The notes beneath the pieces were generated by a model. The model ran no database searches. It saw nothing but the letters and a program-made list of their open reading frames with translations, and was not told where the DNA came from. Below, in pieces: positions 1 to 5,871 of a stretch of 7,618 bases of DNA. The position numbers and the translations under genes were made by a program. Origin of the DNA: Acidobacteriaceae bacterium (GTDB lineage: Bacteria > Acidobacteriota > Terriglobia > Terriglobales > Acidobacteriaceae); NCBI GenBank assembly GCA_003135495.1, contig PLBX01000192.1, forward strand, positions 1,014 through 8,631. The letters are read 5' to 3'. Position 1 is the stretch's first letter. Each line of letters starts with the position of its first letter.

Positions 1-17
1 TGTCAGCTCTCAGTTGT

Positions 18-105
18 AAGGTGAGAGGTCATAGGTCAGATTGCAGAAGTTACCCCCACCCCGACCGGTTTTACCTCTGCAATCTGACCTTTAACCTCTG
101 ACCTT
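18..105. repeat. 35-bp imperfect inverted repeat (hairpin-forming intergenic element)
   Basis: The arms 18-52 and 71-105 match at 30 of 35 positions when one is reverse-complemented, and they enclose an 18-nt loop (53-70). The core is a perfect 15-bp stem, 33-47 (AGGTCAGATTGCAGA) against 76-90. Within the arms a short unit of the kind AGGTCAGA/CCTCTGACC recurs, so the element looks like degenerate tandem units folded back on themselves. It ends 2 nt before the start codon at 108, and there is no run of T after it, so it is unlikely to be an ordinary intrinsic terminator. It may be a dispersed REP-like element; that is inference, because only one copy is in the window. Confidence 0.75.
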
Positions 106-107
106 AT

Positions 108-419
108 ATGCCTGATTCCGCCGAACAACTGCAGCAACTTTATCTTGCAGGATTCGAACTCCAGACATTTGACCGGTATCCGAAGTGCGTCGGCGTGATG
201 CGCGATGGCTGCATCGCGCTACTCGTTCCGGGCGTGGACGGTTTGCAAGTTCTCGGAACTCCAGGCTGGCGCATGGGCGAAGTCATGGGAGTGCTGACGG
301 AATTGGATGGACGAAAAGTGTTTCAGGCCAAGAACGAAATCGTGGAAGCTACGGGAGAGCGGATGGATGCGCTTGAGAAGTTCCGCGACGAACTCGGTCG
401 AATGCTGCACCCCGCATAA
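108..419 (+). CDS. Conserved-looking hypothetical protein, 103 aa
   Basis: I do not recognise a named family. The protein is small, soluble and slightly acidic, with no signal peptide or membrane segment. It opens with a helix-like stretch (residues 4-14, SAEQLQQLYLA), then a mixed beta-like core (about 27-65, including 'GVMRDGCIALLVPG' and 'LGTPGWRMGEVMGVL'), then a charged C-terminal helix (about 80-100, 'ATGERMDALEKFRDELGRML'). Codon use and composition look like real coding sequence, and the reading frame is the longest in this stretch. The ATG at 108 has no visible Shine-Dalgarno because the inverted repeat ends immediately before it. A start further in is possible, but residues 4-30 look like part of the fold. 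It is followed after 77 nt by the mazEF operon, which has its own promoter, so the two are probably separate transcription units. Confidence 0.7.
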   Translation: MPDSAEQLQQLYLAGFELQTFDRYPKCVGVMRDGCIALLVPGVDGLQVLGTPGWRMGEVMGVLTELDGRKVFQAKNEIVEATGERMDALEKFRDELGRMLHPA

Positions 420-447
420 TCTTGATGGAGCCCCTAGGTCCTTCAAA

Positions 448-476
448 TTGACTAGGGATATACTAATGTATATACT
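448..476 (+). promoter_or_regulatory. mazEF promoter, sigma70-like
   Basis: A -35 box TTGACT (448-453) and a -10 box TATACT (471-476) are separated by exactly 17 nt. Each differs from the E. coli-type consensus by one base. Transcription would be expected to start around 482-485, leaving a leader of only about 12-15 nt that is almost entirely the Shine-Dalgarno GGGGGAGGG (485-492) in front of the mazE ATG at 497. Confidence 0.65.
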
Positions 477-480
477 TAGT
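451..480. promoter_or_regulatory. Palindromic operator candidate for MazE/MazEF autoregulation
   Basis: The arms 451-463 (ACTAGGGATATAC) and 468-480 (GTATATACTTAGT) are inverted repeats matching at 11 of 13 positions around a 4-nt centre TAAT (464-467). The palindrome runs from within the -35 box, through the spacer, and over the whole -10 box of the mazEF promoter. AbrB-fold antitoxins such as MazE are known to bind palindromes in their own promoters together with MazF, so this position is what autorepression would need. Binding itself is inferred. Confidence 0.6.
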
Positions 481-496
481 TGTGGGGGAGGGAACC

Positions 497-745
497 ATGG
501 CTAGCGCCAAGGCACAACTGGTGAAATGGGGAAATAGTCAGGGGGTTCGCATCCCCAAGACGATCCTGCGGCAGGTCAACCTGAAAGAGGGTGAAGAAGT
601 TGAAATTCGGGTTGAGGATGGTCGCATTTGGCTGGAGCCCCGAAGACGGCAGCCCTCACTGGAAGCATTAGCGCAGAAGATTACCTCAAAAAATCGACAT
701 CGCGAGCAAGATTGGGGTAAGCCCATCGGCAACGAAGCATGGTAG
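497..745 (+). CDS. mazE: MazE-family antitoxin (AbrB-fold DNA-binding protein), 82 aa
   Basis: This is the labile antitoxin that neutralises the MazF RNase and represses the operon. Residues 5-50 form the AbrB/MazE swapped-hairpin DNA-binding domain, with the hallmark 'WGNSQGVRIPK' at about 11-21 and 'EGEEVEIRVEDGRIWLEP' completing the barrel. Residues 54-82 are the toxin-binding tail, including 'ENRH/W.KP.G.E.W'-like sequence (here 'KNRHREQDWGKPIGNEAW'). The ATG at 497 is chosen over an in-frame GTG at 482 because the strong Shine-Dalgarno GGGGGAGGG (485-492) lies 4 nt before it and would lie inside the longer form. The last codons overlap the mazF start by 7 nt, so the two are translationally coupled. 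The length is normal for the family. Confidence 0.95.
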   Translation: MASAKAQLVKWGNSQGVRIPKTILRQVNLKEGEEVEIRVEDGRIWLEPRRRQPSLEALAQKITSKNRHREQDWGKPIGNEAW

Positions 746-1089
746 ATGCCAGCTACGTGCCCGATAAAGGGCACATCATCAAAATCAATTTCGACCCACA
801 GGCGGGGCATGAACAGGCTGGCTGGCGGCCAGCCCTGGTTTTGTCGCCTGCGGCCTACAACCGGCGCGGCCTGGCTATTGTCGTTCCCATTACAAATCAG
901 TTGAAGGGCTACCCGTTTGAGGTACGGGTTCCGGATGGCTGCACGACTACGGGCGTAATTTTGTCTGACGCTGTGAAAAGCGTCGATTGGAAAGCGCGCC
1001 ATGCTCGTTATATAGAGGGTATTCCAGCTGGAGCATTGAAGACTGTACGGAGCCACTTGAGGATGTTGCTTGACTTCTCGTCCTCCTAA
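739..1089 (+). CDS. mazF: MazF-family toxin, sequence-specific mRNA endoribonuclease, 116 aa
   Basis: MazF cleaves single-stranded RNA at short recognition sequences and halts translation when MazE is lost. The whole length aligns with E. coli MazF/ChpB by eye. 'YVPDKGHIIKINFDPQAGHEQAGWRPALVLSP' (6-37) carries the active-site Arg (R30, equivalent to E. coli R29). 'VPITNQLKGYPFEV' (49-62) carries the catalytic Thr (T52). 'GVILSDAVKSVDWKAR' (72-87) is the conserved 'G...L.DQVKS.DW.AR' block. All key residues are present and there is no frameshift, so the toxin is probably active. The usual Gln in 'DQVKS' is Ala here. The ATG overlaps the end of mazE (739-745); no separate Shine-Dalgarno is evident, which suits coupled translation. 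The cleavage motif cannot be read from the sequence. Confidence 0.95.
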   Translation: MVDASYVPDKGHIIKINFDPQAGHEQAGWRPALVLSPAAYNRRGLAIVVPITNQLKGYPFEVRVPDGCTTTGVILSDAVKSVDWKARHARYIEGIPAGALKTVRSHLRMLLDFSSS

Positions 1090-1177
1090 AGCCGAATCGT
1101 ATTTAACATAATACACGTTATCGGACATTGGCACTTTCAGGCGGGACCAGTCCCCGCCAGGTCTCCTCTAACCCCAC

Positions 1178-1202
1178 TGCGTAGTCTGCACGTTACTACG
1201 CA
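1178..1202. terminator. Possible hairpin terminator between convergent mazF and permease genes
   Basis: A perfect 8-bp stem, TGCGTAGT (1178-1185) with ACTACGCA (1195-1202), encloses a 9-nt loop. On the plus strand it is followed by a short T/G-rich run (AGATTTGGTTGT), not a clean T tract. A second GC-rich hairpin, GGCGGG (1140-1145) with CCCGCC (1153-1158), lies nearer mazF. Both sit in the 185-nt gap between converging genes, the right place for termination in either direction, but neither has a canonical U tract. Confidence 0.35.
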
Positions 1203-1274
1203 AGATTTGGTTGTCGCCGTAGACCGATCCAATGAGACGATTGTTGAATCCTGTTATAAAAGAACGGGAAGCCC

Positions 1275-2516
1275 CTATTCGTAGCGCAGTGCCTCGATCG
1301 GATCTAGATTGGCGGCTCTCACCGCGGGAAACATGCCGCTGACCACTCCCACCAGCGCGAGAATGATTGTTGCTACGAAAAGAATTTTCGGCGCGACGAT
1401 CAGACGTATGTCCCCGGCGGTAGCGTACTTTGCAAGGGCCGAATAGAAAGTGAGCCGGCCCACCGAAAAGGCAACGACATAGGCAAGCAGAATTCCCAGA
1501 ACGCCCCCAAATGCTGTAATTACCAGAGCTTCTGCCAGAAACTGAAACAGAATGTCCTCCTTGCGTGCGCCCAGCGCTTTTTGCACTCCGATCTCGCGCG
1601 TGCGTTGAGTTACGGAGACGAGCATTATATTCATCAGGCCCACGCCGCCTATGCCGAGAGTAACGGTGCCGATGAATCCCAGCAGAATCTTCAATCCCAT
1701 GAGAATGATGCCGAACTGCGCCAGTTGTCTTTGCACATCGAAGACGCGCACCGCCCGGTCATCGCCGGACTTAAAGTTGTGGGCAATAGCCAGCGCGTTG
1801 CGGATCGTCTCAGTCAGGTGGGCATGGTCTAGTCCCCGGGAGTCCAGCCAGATACCGCCGATGTAGTGAATGTTCTGCAGAACGTCCATCGAGTTATACG
1901 GAATGTAGAGCACCCGGTTGTCGTTATCCCCCTGCTCTTGCATTCTTGGCTGCAACACCCCGATCACCTCAAAGCTCACGCCATTGATGCGAACGGTCTG
2001 GCCCATGGCTGTCATTCCGGAGAAAAGCTTCTCTTTGGCTTCGGAGCCAAGAACCACATAAAACCCATGGCTGGAATTGTCCTGATCATTCAGGAAACGG
2101 CCTTCCGCCGTCTTCAGGTTCCAGATGGACAGGAGGCAGGGATCATCTCCGAACACTTGCAGGGAAAACGACCGGGGACTATTCACTACCGTCGCCATCA
2201 TGTCGGATTGACGGCAGATGTGGCGGGCCAGTGGCAGCACATTTCGGAGCACCTCGACGTCGGCGTCGGTGAAGCGAATTTGCACTCCCGCCTTGTTGCC
2301 GCCCGCCTGCAGGGACGTCCGCCCCGGAAACACGCCAACAGCCGTCGCGCCGAAGCTTGCAAAGATGTTCTGGACAGCCTGCCCGAAACCGTCGCCGTAC
2401 GCCAGCAGAAGAACAACGGTCGCGATGCCCCATGCCATGCCCAACATAGTGATCATGGTCTTGCGCAGCTCATGACGCATGGCGCCGTAAGCCTGCCGGA
2501 GTAAGTCTCGTTTCAT
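1275..2516 (-). CDS. ABC transporter permease, MacB/LolCE (FtsX) superfamily, 413 aa
   Basis: This is a type VII ABC permease. Such proteins transmit ATPase movement to a periplasmic domain and export or extract substrates (peptides, lipoproteins, drugs) at the envelope instead of forming a normal transmembrane channel. It has a first membrane segment at about 21-43 and a long periplasmic MacB-type core (about 45-265). An FtsX domain follows with three membrane segments at about 272-300, 328-352 and 377-398. Family hallmarks are 'RTREIGVQKALGA' (305-317), which is the coupling-helix region, and the terminal 'FPAVRAANLDPIEALRYE'. The length of about 410 aa is typical of the stand-alone permease without fused ATPase. 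It starts 2 nt after the stop of the paralogous permease upstream, so the two are surely co-translated and probably form a heterodimer. The substrate is unknown, and no ATPase gene is nearby. Confidence 0.93.
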   Translation of the reverse strand: MKRDLLRQAYGAMRHELRKTMITMLGMAWGIATVVLLLAYGDGFGQAVQNIFASFGATAVGVFPGRTSLQAGGNKAGVQIRFTDADVEVLRNVLPLARHICRQSDMMATVVNSPRSFSLQVFGDDPCLLSIWNLKTAEGRFLNDQDNSSHGFYVVLGSEAKEKLFSGMTAMGQTVRINGVSFEVIGVLQPRMQEQGDNDNRVLYIPYNSMDVLQNIHYIGGIWLDSRGLDHAHLTETIRNALAIAHNFKSGDDRAVRVFDVQRQLAQFGIILMGLKILLGFIGTVTLGIGGVGLMNIMLVSVTQRTREIGVQKALGARKEDILFQFLAEALVITAFGGVLGILLAYVVAFSVGRLTFYSALAKYATAGDIRLIVAPKILFVATIILALVGVVSGMFPAVRAANLDPIEALRYE

Positions 2517-2518
2517 GG

Positions 2519-3769
2519 CTATTCCCTGCGCAGCGCTTCGACTGGCTGCAGCAGGGCCGCTTTACGCGCGGGGTATAGCCCGGCAACGACCCCGGAAATC
2601 GCCAGGAAGCCAACGGCTGCGGCGGCGGTCCAGGGAACCAGCCGGGGTGTGTCCCAGCCGGGAGGAGATGGAAGGAATGACAGCAAACCCATCAGCGCCG
2701 CTGCCCCGCCCATGCCCAAGCCGCCGCTCAGCAAAGTGAGAAAGGCGCCTTCCACGAAGAATTGGAACATGATACTGAGATTGGTTGCGCCCAGAGCTTT
2801 GCGCAGCCCGATCTCGCGAGTGCGGTCGGCTACAGCTACCAGCATAATGTTGATCACGCCGATCGCTCCCAGCGCCAGCGTGACCAAGCCCACGCTTCCC
2901 AAAAACACGTTCATCGCGTCAAAAATCTTTCCCACCGAGTCGGAGGTGCCCACCGTATCCCATTCGTCGTAAGAGTCCAGGTTGGTGTAGTCAAAGCCAT
3001 GGTTGCGGGCGATGACCTTGTGGACTTCCAGTTGGGCGGCCTCGTGGAGCGCACGCGATTGGGGCTGATAGTTAACCAGGCTGACCGCATCCTGCACTTC
3101 TCCCACATTGAGCATGGGAAAGTCCTGGCGCATCGCACTGAAAGGCAAAAAACTCCACAGATTCTGGTCGTTGTTGTCCCCGTGTCCTACGCGCTTTACG
3201 GAACCGATCACCTGATAGCGAATTCCGTTGAGCAGGATGGTACTGCCGAGAAAAGGACGCCCGCTAAAAAGGACGCGGCGCGTCTCGTCGCCCAGCACGA
3301 TCACCCGCCGGCTCTGTGCCACGTCCATCTCGTTCAGCCAGCGCCCGTTCGCGAGCGGAACGTAGCGAATTTCGGCGAAATTCGGCAGAACTCCAAAAAT
3401 TGGCCCCGAACTCTGATAGAAATCACTCACGGCCCGGATGTCATTGCGACGTATGTCCGGAGTGACCGCTCTCACGTCGGGACATTGCGTCAAAATATCC
3501 TGGTAGTCTCGGTCGGTGAGGTAGTACTGCCGGAGGCTGTTAAAGTTATCGTTCACCGCCGGAGCGCGGCCACCCCAAGTGAACATCACATCTTCACCCA
3601 ACTCGTCGAATTGCTTGCGGTTCCCGGTACGGAAACCCTCGCCCAGCCCGACCAGCAGCAGCAGAGATCCTACCCCCCAGGCAATGCCAAACATGGTGAG
3701 AAACGAACGTAGTTTGTGCGCCCAAAGCGTACGGAGAGTCTGCCCGAAGATGTCAAAAATCAGGCGCAT
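2519..3769 (-). CDS. ABC transporter permease, MacB/LolCE (FtsX) superfamily, 416 aa (first of pair)
   Basis: This is a paralogue of the next gene with the same plan. It has an N-terminal membrane segment in 'LRSFLTMFGIAWGVGSLLLLVGLG', a periplasmic MacB-type core of about 230 residues, then an FtsX domain with the coupling motif 'DRTREIGLRKALGAT' and the signature end 'GLYPARKAALLQPVEALRRE'. The frame is open back to a GTG at 3817, but the ATG at 3767-3769 ('MRLIFDIFGQTLRTLWAHKLRS') matches where this family normally begins. The extra 16 residues (QSPGYSSCLPRIIRG) have no family look. Neither start has a well-spaced Shine-Dalgarno; AAGGGG lies only 1 nt before the ATG. The two permeases probably arose by duplication and now work as a pair, as LolC and LolE do. 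No ATPase or membrane fusion protein precedes it. Confidence 0.92.
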   Translation of the reverse strand: MRLIFDIFGQTLRTLWAHKLRSFLTMFGIAWGVGSLLLLVGLGEGFRTGNRKQFDELGEDVMFTWGGRAPAVNDNFNSLRQYYLTDRDYQDILTQCPDVRAVTPDIRRNDIRAVSDFYQSSGPIFGVLPNFAEIRYVPLANGRWLNEMDVAQSRRVIVLGDETRRVLFSGRPFLGSTILLNGIRYQVIGSVKRVGHGDNNDQNLWSFLPFSAMRQDFPMLNVGEVQDAVSLVNYQPQSRALHEAAQLEVHKVIARNHGFDYTNLDSYDEWDTVGTSDSVGKIFDAMNVFLGSVGLVTLALGAIGVINIMLVAVADRTREIGLRKALGATNLSIMFQFFVEGAFLTLLSGGLGMGGAAALMGLLSFLPSPPGWDTPRLVPWTAAAAVGFLAISGVVAGLYPARKAALLQPVEALRRE

Positions 3770-4232
3770 GCCCCTTATGATACGAGGAAGGCAACTGCTG
3801 TAACCAGGCGATTGCACTAATTGAGAACTAAATCGTTGGTGCCATCGCGATTTTACGACAACTACATCAGCCCAGACTAACTAGCATCATCGCGAAAGAA
3901 CAGTTATAACCACACGACGTTGGATATCATACACAACCCGGATCGTGAGACCCTCGTGGTCGAGCTCACAAACCGCAGCTCGATTGCTCTCCCACCTTAC
4001 TATCGTAGCTTCTCCGGATCGGATAGGCGCCCCTATCATCTCTAGTTGTTTCCATGTGAGCTAGATTCCATACCGCTCCTTGGCCCATTGTTGAGCATGG
4101 CAGCTTCGCAGTACCAGCGAACCATGATGTCGTGGCGATTCAAAGCCGGGTACTGGACGCGGGCTTCCTGGCAGCACTCGATGAATCGCGTGGGCCATTG
4201 TTGGCTCAGGTGTTCGTCATCTGTTTCTAACG
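3770..4232. other. Stretch without an intact gene, upstream of the permease pair
   Basis: These 463 bases lie between the permease operon and the terminator of the beta-helix gene. Apart from the possible small-protein remnant on the minus strand (about 3887-4099), I see no intact gene, strong promoter or long repeat. The permease promoter should be in about 3770-3890 reading leftward, but no convincing -35/-10 pair stands out. The part at 4100-4230, read on the minus strand, has coding-like third-position GC in one frame ('SQQWPTRFIECCQEARVQYPALNRHDI...'). That frame runs straight through the terminator at 4233-4267 and into the beta-helix gene, so it is not a normal gene. Confidence 0.5.
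3887..4099 (-). pseudogene. Possible remnant of a small DUF4258/RelE-like protein, interrupted by TAG
   Basis: One minus-strand frame reads 'HAQQWAKERYGI', a TAG stop (4061-4063), then 'LTWKQLEMIGAPIRSG' and on to 'ELDHEGLTIRVVYDIQRR' and 'VVITVLSR', with a TGA stop at 3887-3889. The order (His-Ala..., 'ERYGI', a helix, then beta strands ending 'IRVVYD...VVITV..R') resembles the general plan of DUF4258 and related RelE-fold small proteins, recalled from memory and not from a search. No good start precedes the His-Ala part in this frame. Downstream of the TAG an ATG at 4037-4039 gives a 50-aa frame, but without a clear Shine-Dalgarno. I read it as a decayed gene; it could also be a chance frame or a short functional protein. 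Confidence 0.3.
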
Positions 4233-4267
4233 AAAAAATGCCGAGGCTGTAGGGGCGGCCTCGGCAT
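4233..4267 (-). terminator. Intrinsic terminator of the beta-helix gene
   Basis: A perfect 10-bp stem, ATGCCGAGGC (4238-4247) with GCCTCGGCAT (4258-4267), has a 10-nt loop. Read on the minus strand it is followed directly by a run of six T (complement of A4233-4238). It starts 22 nt after the TAA of the beta-helix gene. The T tract is on one side only, so it terminates leftward transcription, not rightward. It would also shield the permease operon from read-through. Confidence 0.92.
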
Positions 4268-4289
4268 CCAGGAATGAAACAGAGATTGC

Positions 4290-5612
4290 TTACTTGCGGG
4301 TCGGCTTGTAGGGCGAGGGACGGGGCGACGCCTGCTGCGTCTTTGTCCCTTTCGCTGCCGTAGCCGCGGCGACCGGACAAACGTCTCCAGCCAGAGTGGT
4401 CTTGGTTACGTTGAAAAACGTGTTCGGAATTGGTGTGGGGTTCGTGCCCGTTCCCAGTAGAATTCCAGCACATGCTTCGTTGATGGTGTTGTTTTGGACG
4501 ATGTTGCTGTTGCCGCTGCCGCAGCTATCGTCCACATGGACACCCGCTTCCGCACTGCCGTAGATGGTGTTCGACTTCACGGTGTTTGAGTTGCTGCATA
4601 CATCAATGGCGTCGAAGATCTGGGTTCCGCTGACCCTGTTCAATTGTATGAGAGTGTTGTCAGCTGAACCGTAGGCTGGGTTATCGGTTACTGCGACGAT
4701 CCCAAACTGGGCGCTGCCGACGTTATTGCCCGATACCGTGATCCCATTCGAGGCATAGATCAGGATGCCGCTTGCCGCGTCTCCGGAATCGGTACTGGTG
4801 TCATTCCACCAGATGTTATCGTTCACGGTGTTCCCTGAGACCGTGCCGGTGGCGCCGAAGCCGAACTGGATACCATTCTCTGCTGCGCCTCCCGGCCAGT
4901 TCATTGCCGTGGCAGCAAGGCCCACGATGTAGTTGTTCGAGATGGTGACGTCTGGTCCGAGAGAACCTGGGCCGGTTCCCGCGCCGGTGGCGGTGATACC
5001 GTTCTTCTGATAAGCCCGCACCGAATTGTTGGTAACGCTCACCAGTCCAGAATTGGATAGGCCCTCAACATTGATCGCCAAGCCATTCTGGCACCCGCCG
5101 AAACTTGCGAAATCGGTCTGATACTGGTTCCGCGCGACGTTATCAATGATTTTTCCAGAGGAATTTTGGAAATAGATCCCCTCTAGCGTGGGTGCTCCAC
5201 AACCGGCAAGATTGTTACCGGTGGCGTCTACCGTGATATGAGAGATGGTTACAGCATTTGCACCTTGCACAAATATCTGTGGGGCCACAGGAGCGCCAAA
5301 GATGTCGGAACCATTTGTAACAAGTCCGCCAGCCGGCGGCACAATAACTGCAGCGTCATTGGTGCCGCTTTGAATTCCGATCAAGGTCAAGCTCTTGGCG
5401 ATAATAACTTGCTCCGGGTAAGTACCGGGACACACGTCAACGATAGATCCTACTGGGGCGGAGGTAACAGCCGCTCCGATGGTGAGGAATTGCGGAACTC
5501 CAGGTTTGCAGGTTCCGACGGCAACCGTGGATGCTTGGGCAGTTTGCACTGCACAACATGCGGCCACGGCTAACACTACGAACAGAGACGGGCGTAATTG
5601 ATTTTTGAACAA
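4290..5612 (-). CDS. Exported right-handed parallel beta-helix repeat protein, 440 aa
   Basis: The N terminus is an export signal: a basic start (MFKNQLR), a hydrophobic core (PSLFVVLAVAACCAV) and a signal-peptidase I-type 'AQA' site after residue 27. A lipobox-like 'VAAC' at 16-19 is also present, so it could instead be a lipoprotein. The mature part opens with 'VGTCKPGVPQFLTIGAAV...GSIVDVCPGTYPEQVIIAKSLTLIGI' (32-80), the usual entry to a pectate-lyase-like (NosD/PbH1-type) solenoid. It continues with many Asn-rich rungs such as 'VTISNNYIVG', 'GTVSGNTVNDN', 'ITVSGNNVGSAQFGI' and 'NTVKSNTIYGSAEAGV' up to about 390. Eight cysteines outside the signal suggest disulphides. The last 25 or so residues are a disordered Lys/Pro/Ser tail. 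The start is TTG (5610-5612), supported by GAGAGGA 5 nt upstream. No catalytic site can be assigned; surface binding or polysaccharide handling is possible. Confidence 0.88.
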   Translation of the reverse strand: MFKNQLRPSLFVVLAVAACCAVQTAQASTVAVGTCKPGVPQFLTIGAAVTSAPVGSIVDVCPGTYPEQVIIAKSLTLIGIQSGTNDAAVIVPPAGGLVTNGSDIFGAPVAPQIFVQGANAVTISHITVDATGNNLAGCGAPTLEGIYFQNSSGKIIDNVARNQYQTDFASFGGCQNGLAINVEGLSNSGLVSVTNNSVRAYQKNGITATGAGTGPGSLGPDVTISNNYIVGLAATAMNWPGGAAENGIQFGFGATGTVSGNTVNDNIWWNDTSTDSGDAASGILIYASNGITVSGNNVGSAQFGIVAVTDNPAYGSADNTLIQLNRVSGTQIFDAIDVCSNSNTVKSNTIYGSAEAGVHVDDSCGSGNSNIVQNNTINEACAGILLGTGTNPTPIPNTFFNVTKTTLAGDVCPVAAATAAKGTKTQQASPRPSPYKPTRK

Positions 5613-5866
5613 AGTTATCCTCTCAAGATTGTTATCTTTTTGGTTTTTTAGGTTGGTATTACCTGGCTCGGGAGTGCGAACCCTATGGGGGGTCGAGATA
5701 TCTAGCGCAATTGTATATCAATATCGAAGGCTTAATTACATTAATAATAAGAACAATAAGTGCATTAGTTTGCTCTTCTTACGATTGATGGCGTTTTTAC
5801 AGGTGTTTATACATACTAAGTTAAGTTCGTAACTTACACACCTAACTTAGTCATATGCGTGCTGAG
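5613..5866. other. AT-rich intergenic region containing the beta-helix gene 5' region
   Basis: The stretch is clearly more AT-rich than its neighbours, especially 5700-5830. The Shine-Dalgarno of the beta-helix gene is at 5618-5624 (minus strand GAGAGGA). A promoter reading leftward is expected here, and the AT-rich block is suitable, but no pair of boxes with good spacing is convincing, so I do not call one. The right end carries the TAAGTTA motif cluster, listed separately. Confidence 0.5.
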
Positions 5867-5871
5867 TTAGG
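5816..5871. repeat. Cluster of inverted TAAGTTA/TAACTTA motifs after truB
   Basis: The 7-bp motif or its complement occurs at 5817-5823 (TAAGTTA), 5830-5836 (TAACTTA) and 5843-5849 (TAACTTA), with close forms at 5822-5827 and 5864-5870. They can pair in several ways. CTAAGTTA (5816-5823) pairs with TAACTTAG (5843-5850), and TAAGTT (5822-5827) with AACTTA (5831-5836). CCTAACTTAG (5841-5850) pairs with CTGAGTTAGG (5862-5871) with one G-T wobble, and this last hairpin overlaps the truB stop codon. No T tract follows on the minus strand, so it is either an atypical terminator of truB or a binding-site array. Confidence 0.55.

Noticed and set aside
459..464. First TATACT as the -10 box of mazEF
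   Set aside because: It lies only 5 nt from the TTGACT -35; the second copy at 471-476 has the correct 17-nt spacing. The first copy is better read as part of the palindrome.
482..496. GTG start that would lengthen MazE by five residues
   Set aside because: The added codons are the Shine-Dalgarno for the ATG at 497, and GTG 482 is at or before the predicted transcription start.
538..1134. 198-codon open frame antisense to mazEF
   Set aside because: It covers two certain genes on the opposite strand, and its translation has no family pattern.
1866..2504. 212-codon plus-strand frame inside the second permease gene
   Set aside because: It is antisense to a clear FtsX-family gene; the His/Gln/Arg-rich translation is typical of a reverse-strand shadow.
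2762..3712. 316-codon plus-strand frame inside the first permease gene
   Set aside because: Antisense to a clear permease, in the shadow position expected from its codon use, with no recognisable domain.
3770..3817. GTG start giving the first permease 16 more residues
   Set aside because: No Shine-Dalgarno, and the extra sequence does not resemble the family N terminus, which begins at the ATG of 3769.
4042..4473. 143-codon minus-strand frame overlapping the end of the beta-helix gene
   Set aside because: It runs through a strong intrinsic terminator and overlaps the real gene in another frame. Its last third has coding-like codon use, noted under the gene-free stretch, but no family is recognisable.
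5605..5832. 75-codon plus-strand frame in the AT-rich intergenic region
   Set aside because: It starts antisense to the beta-helix signal peptide, and its translation looks like random AT-rich sequence.
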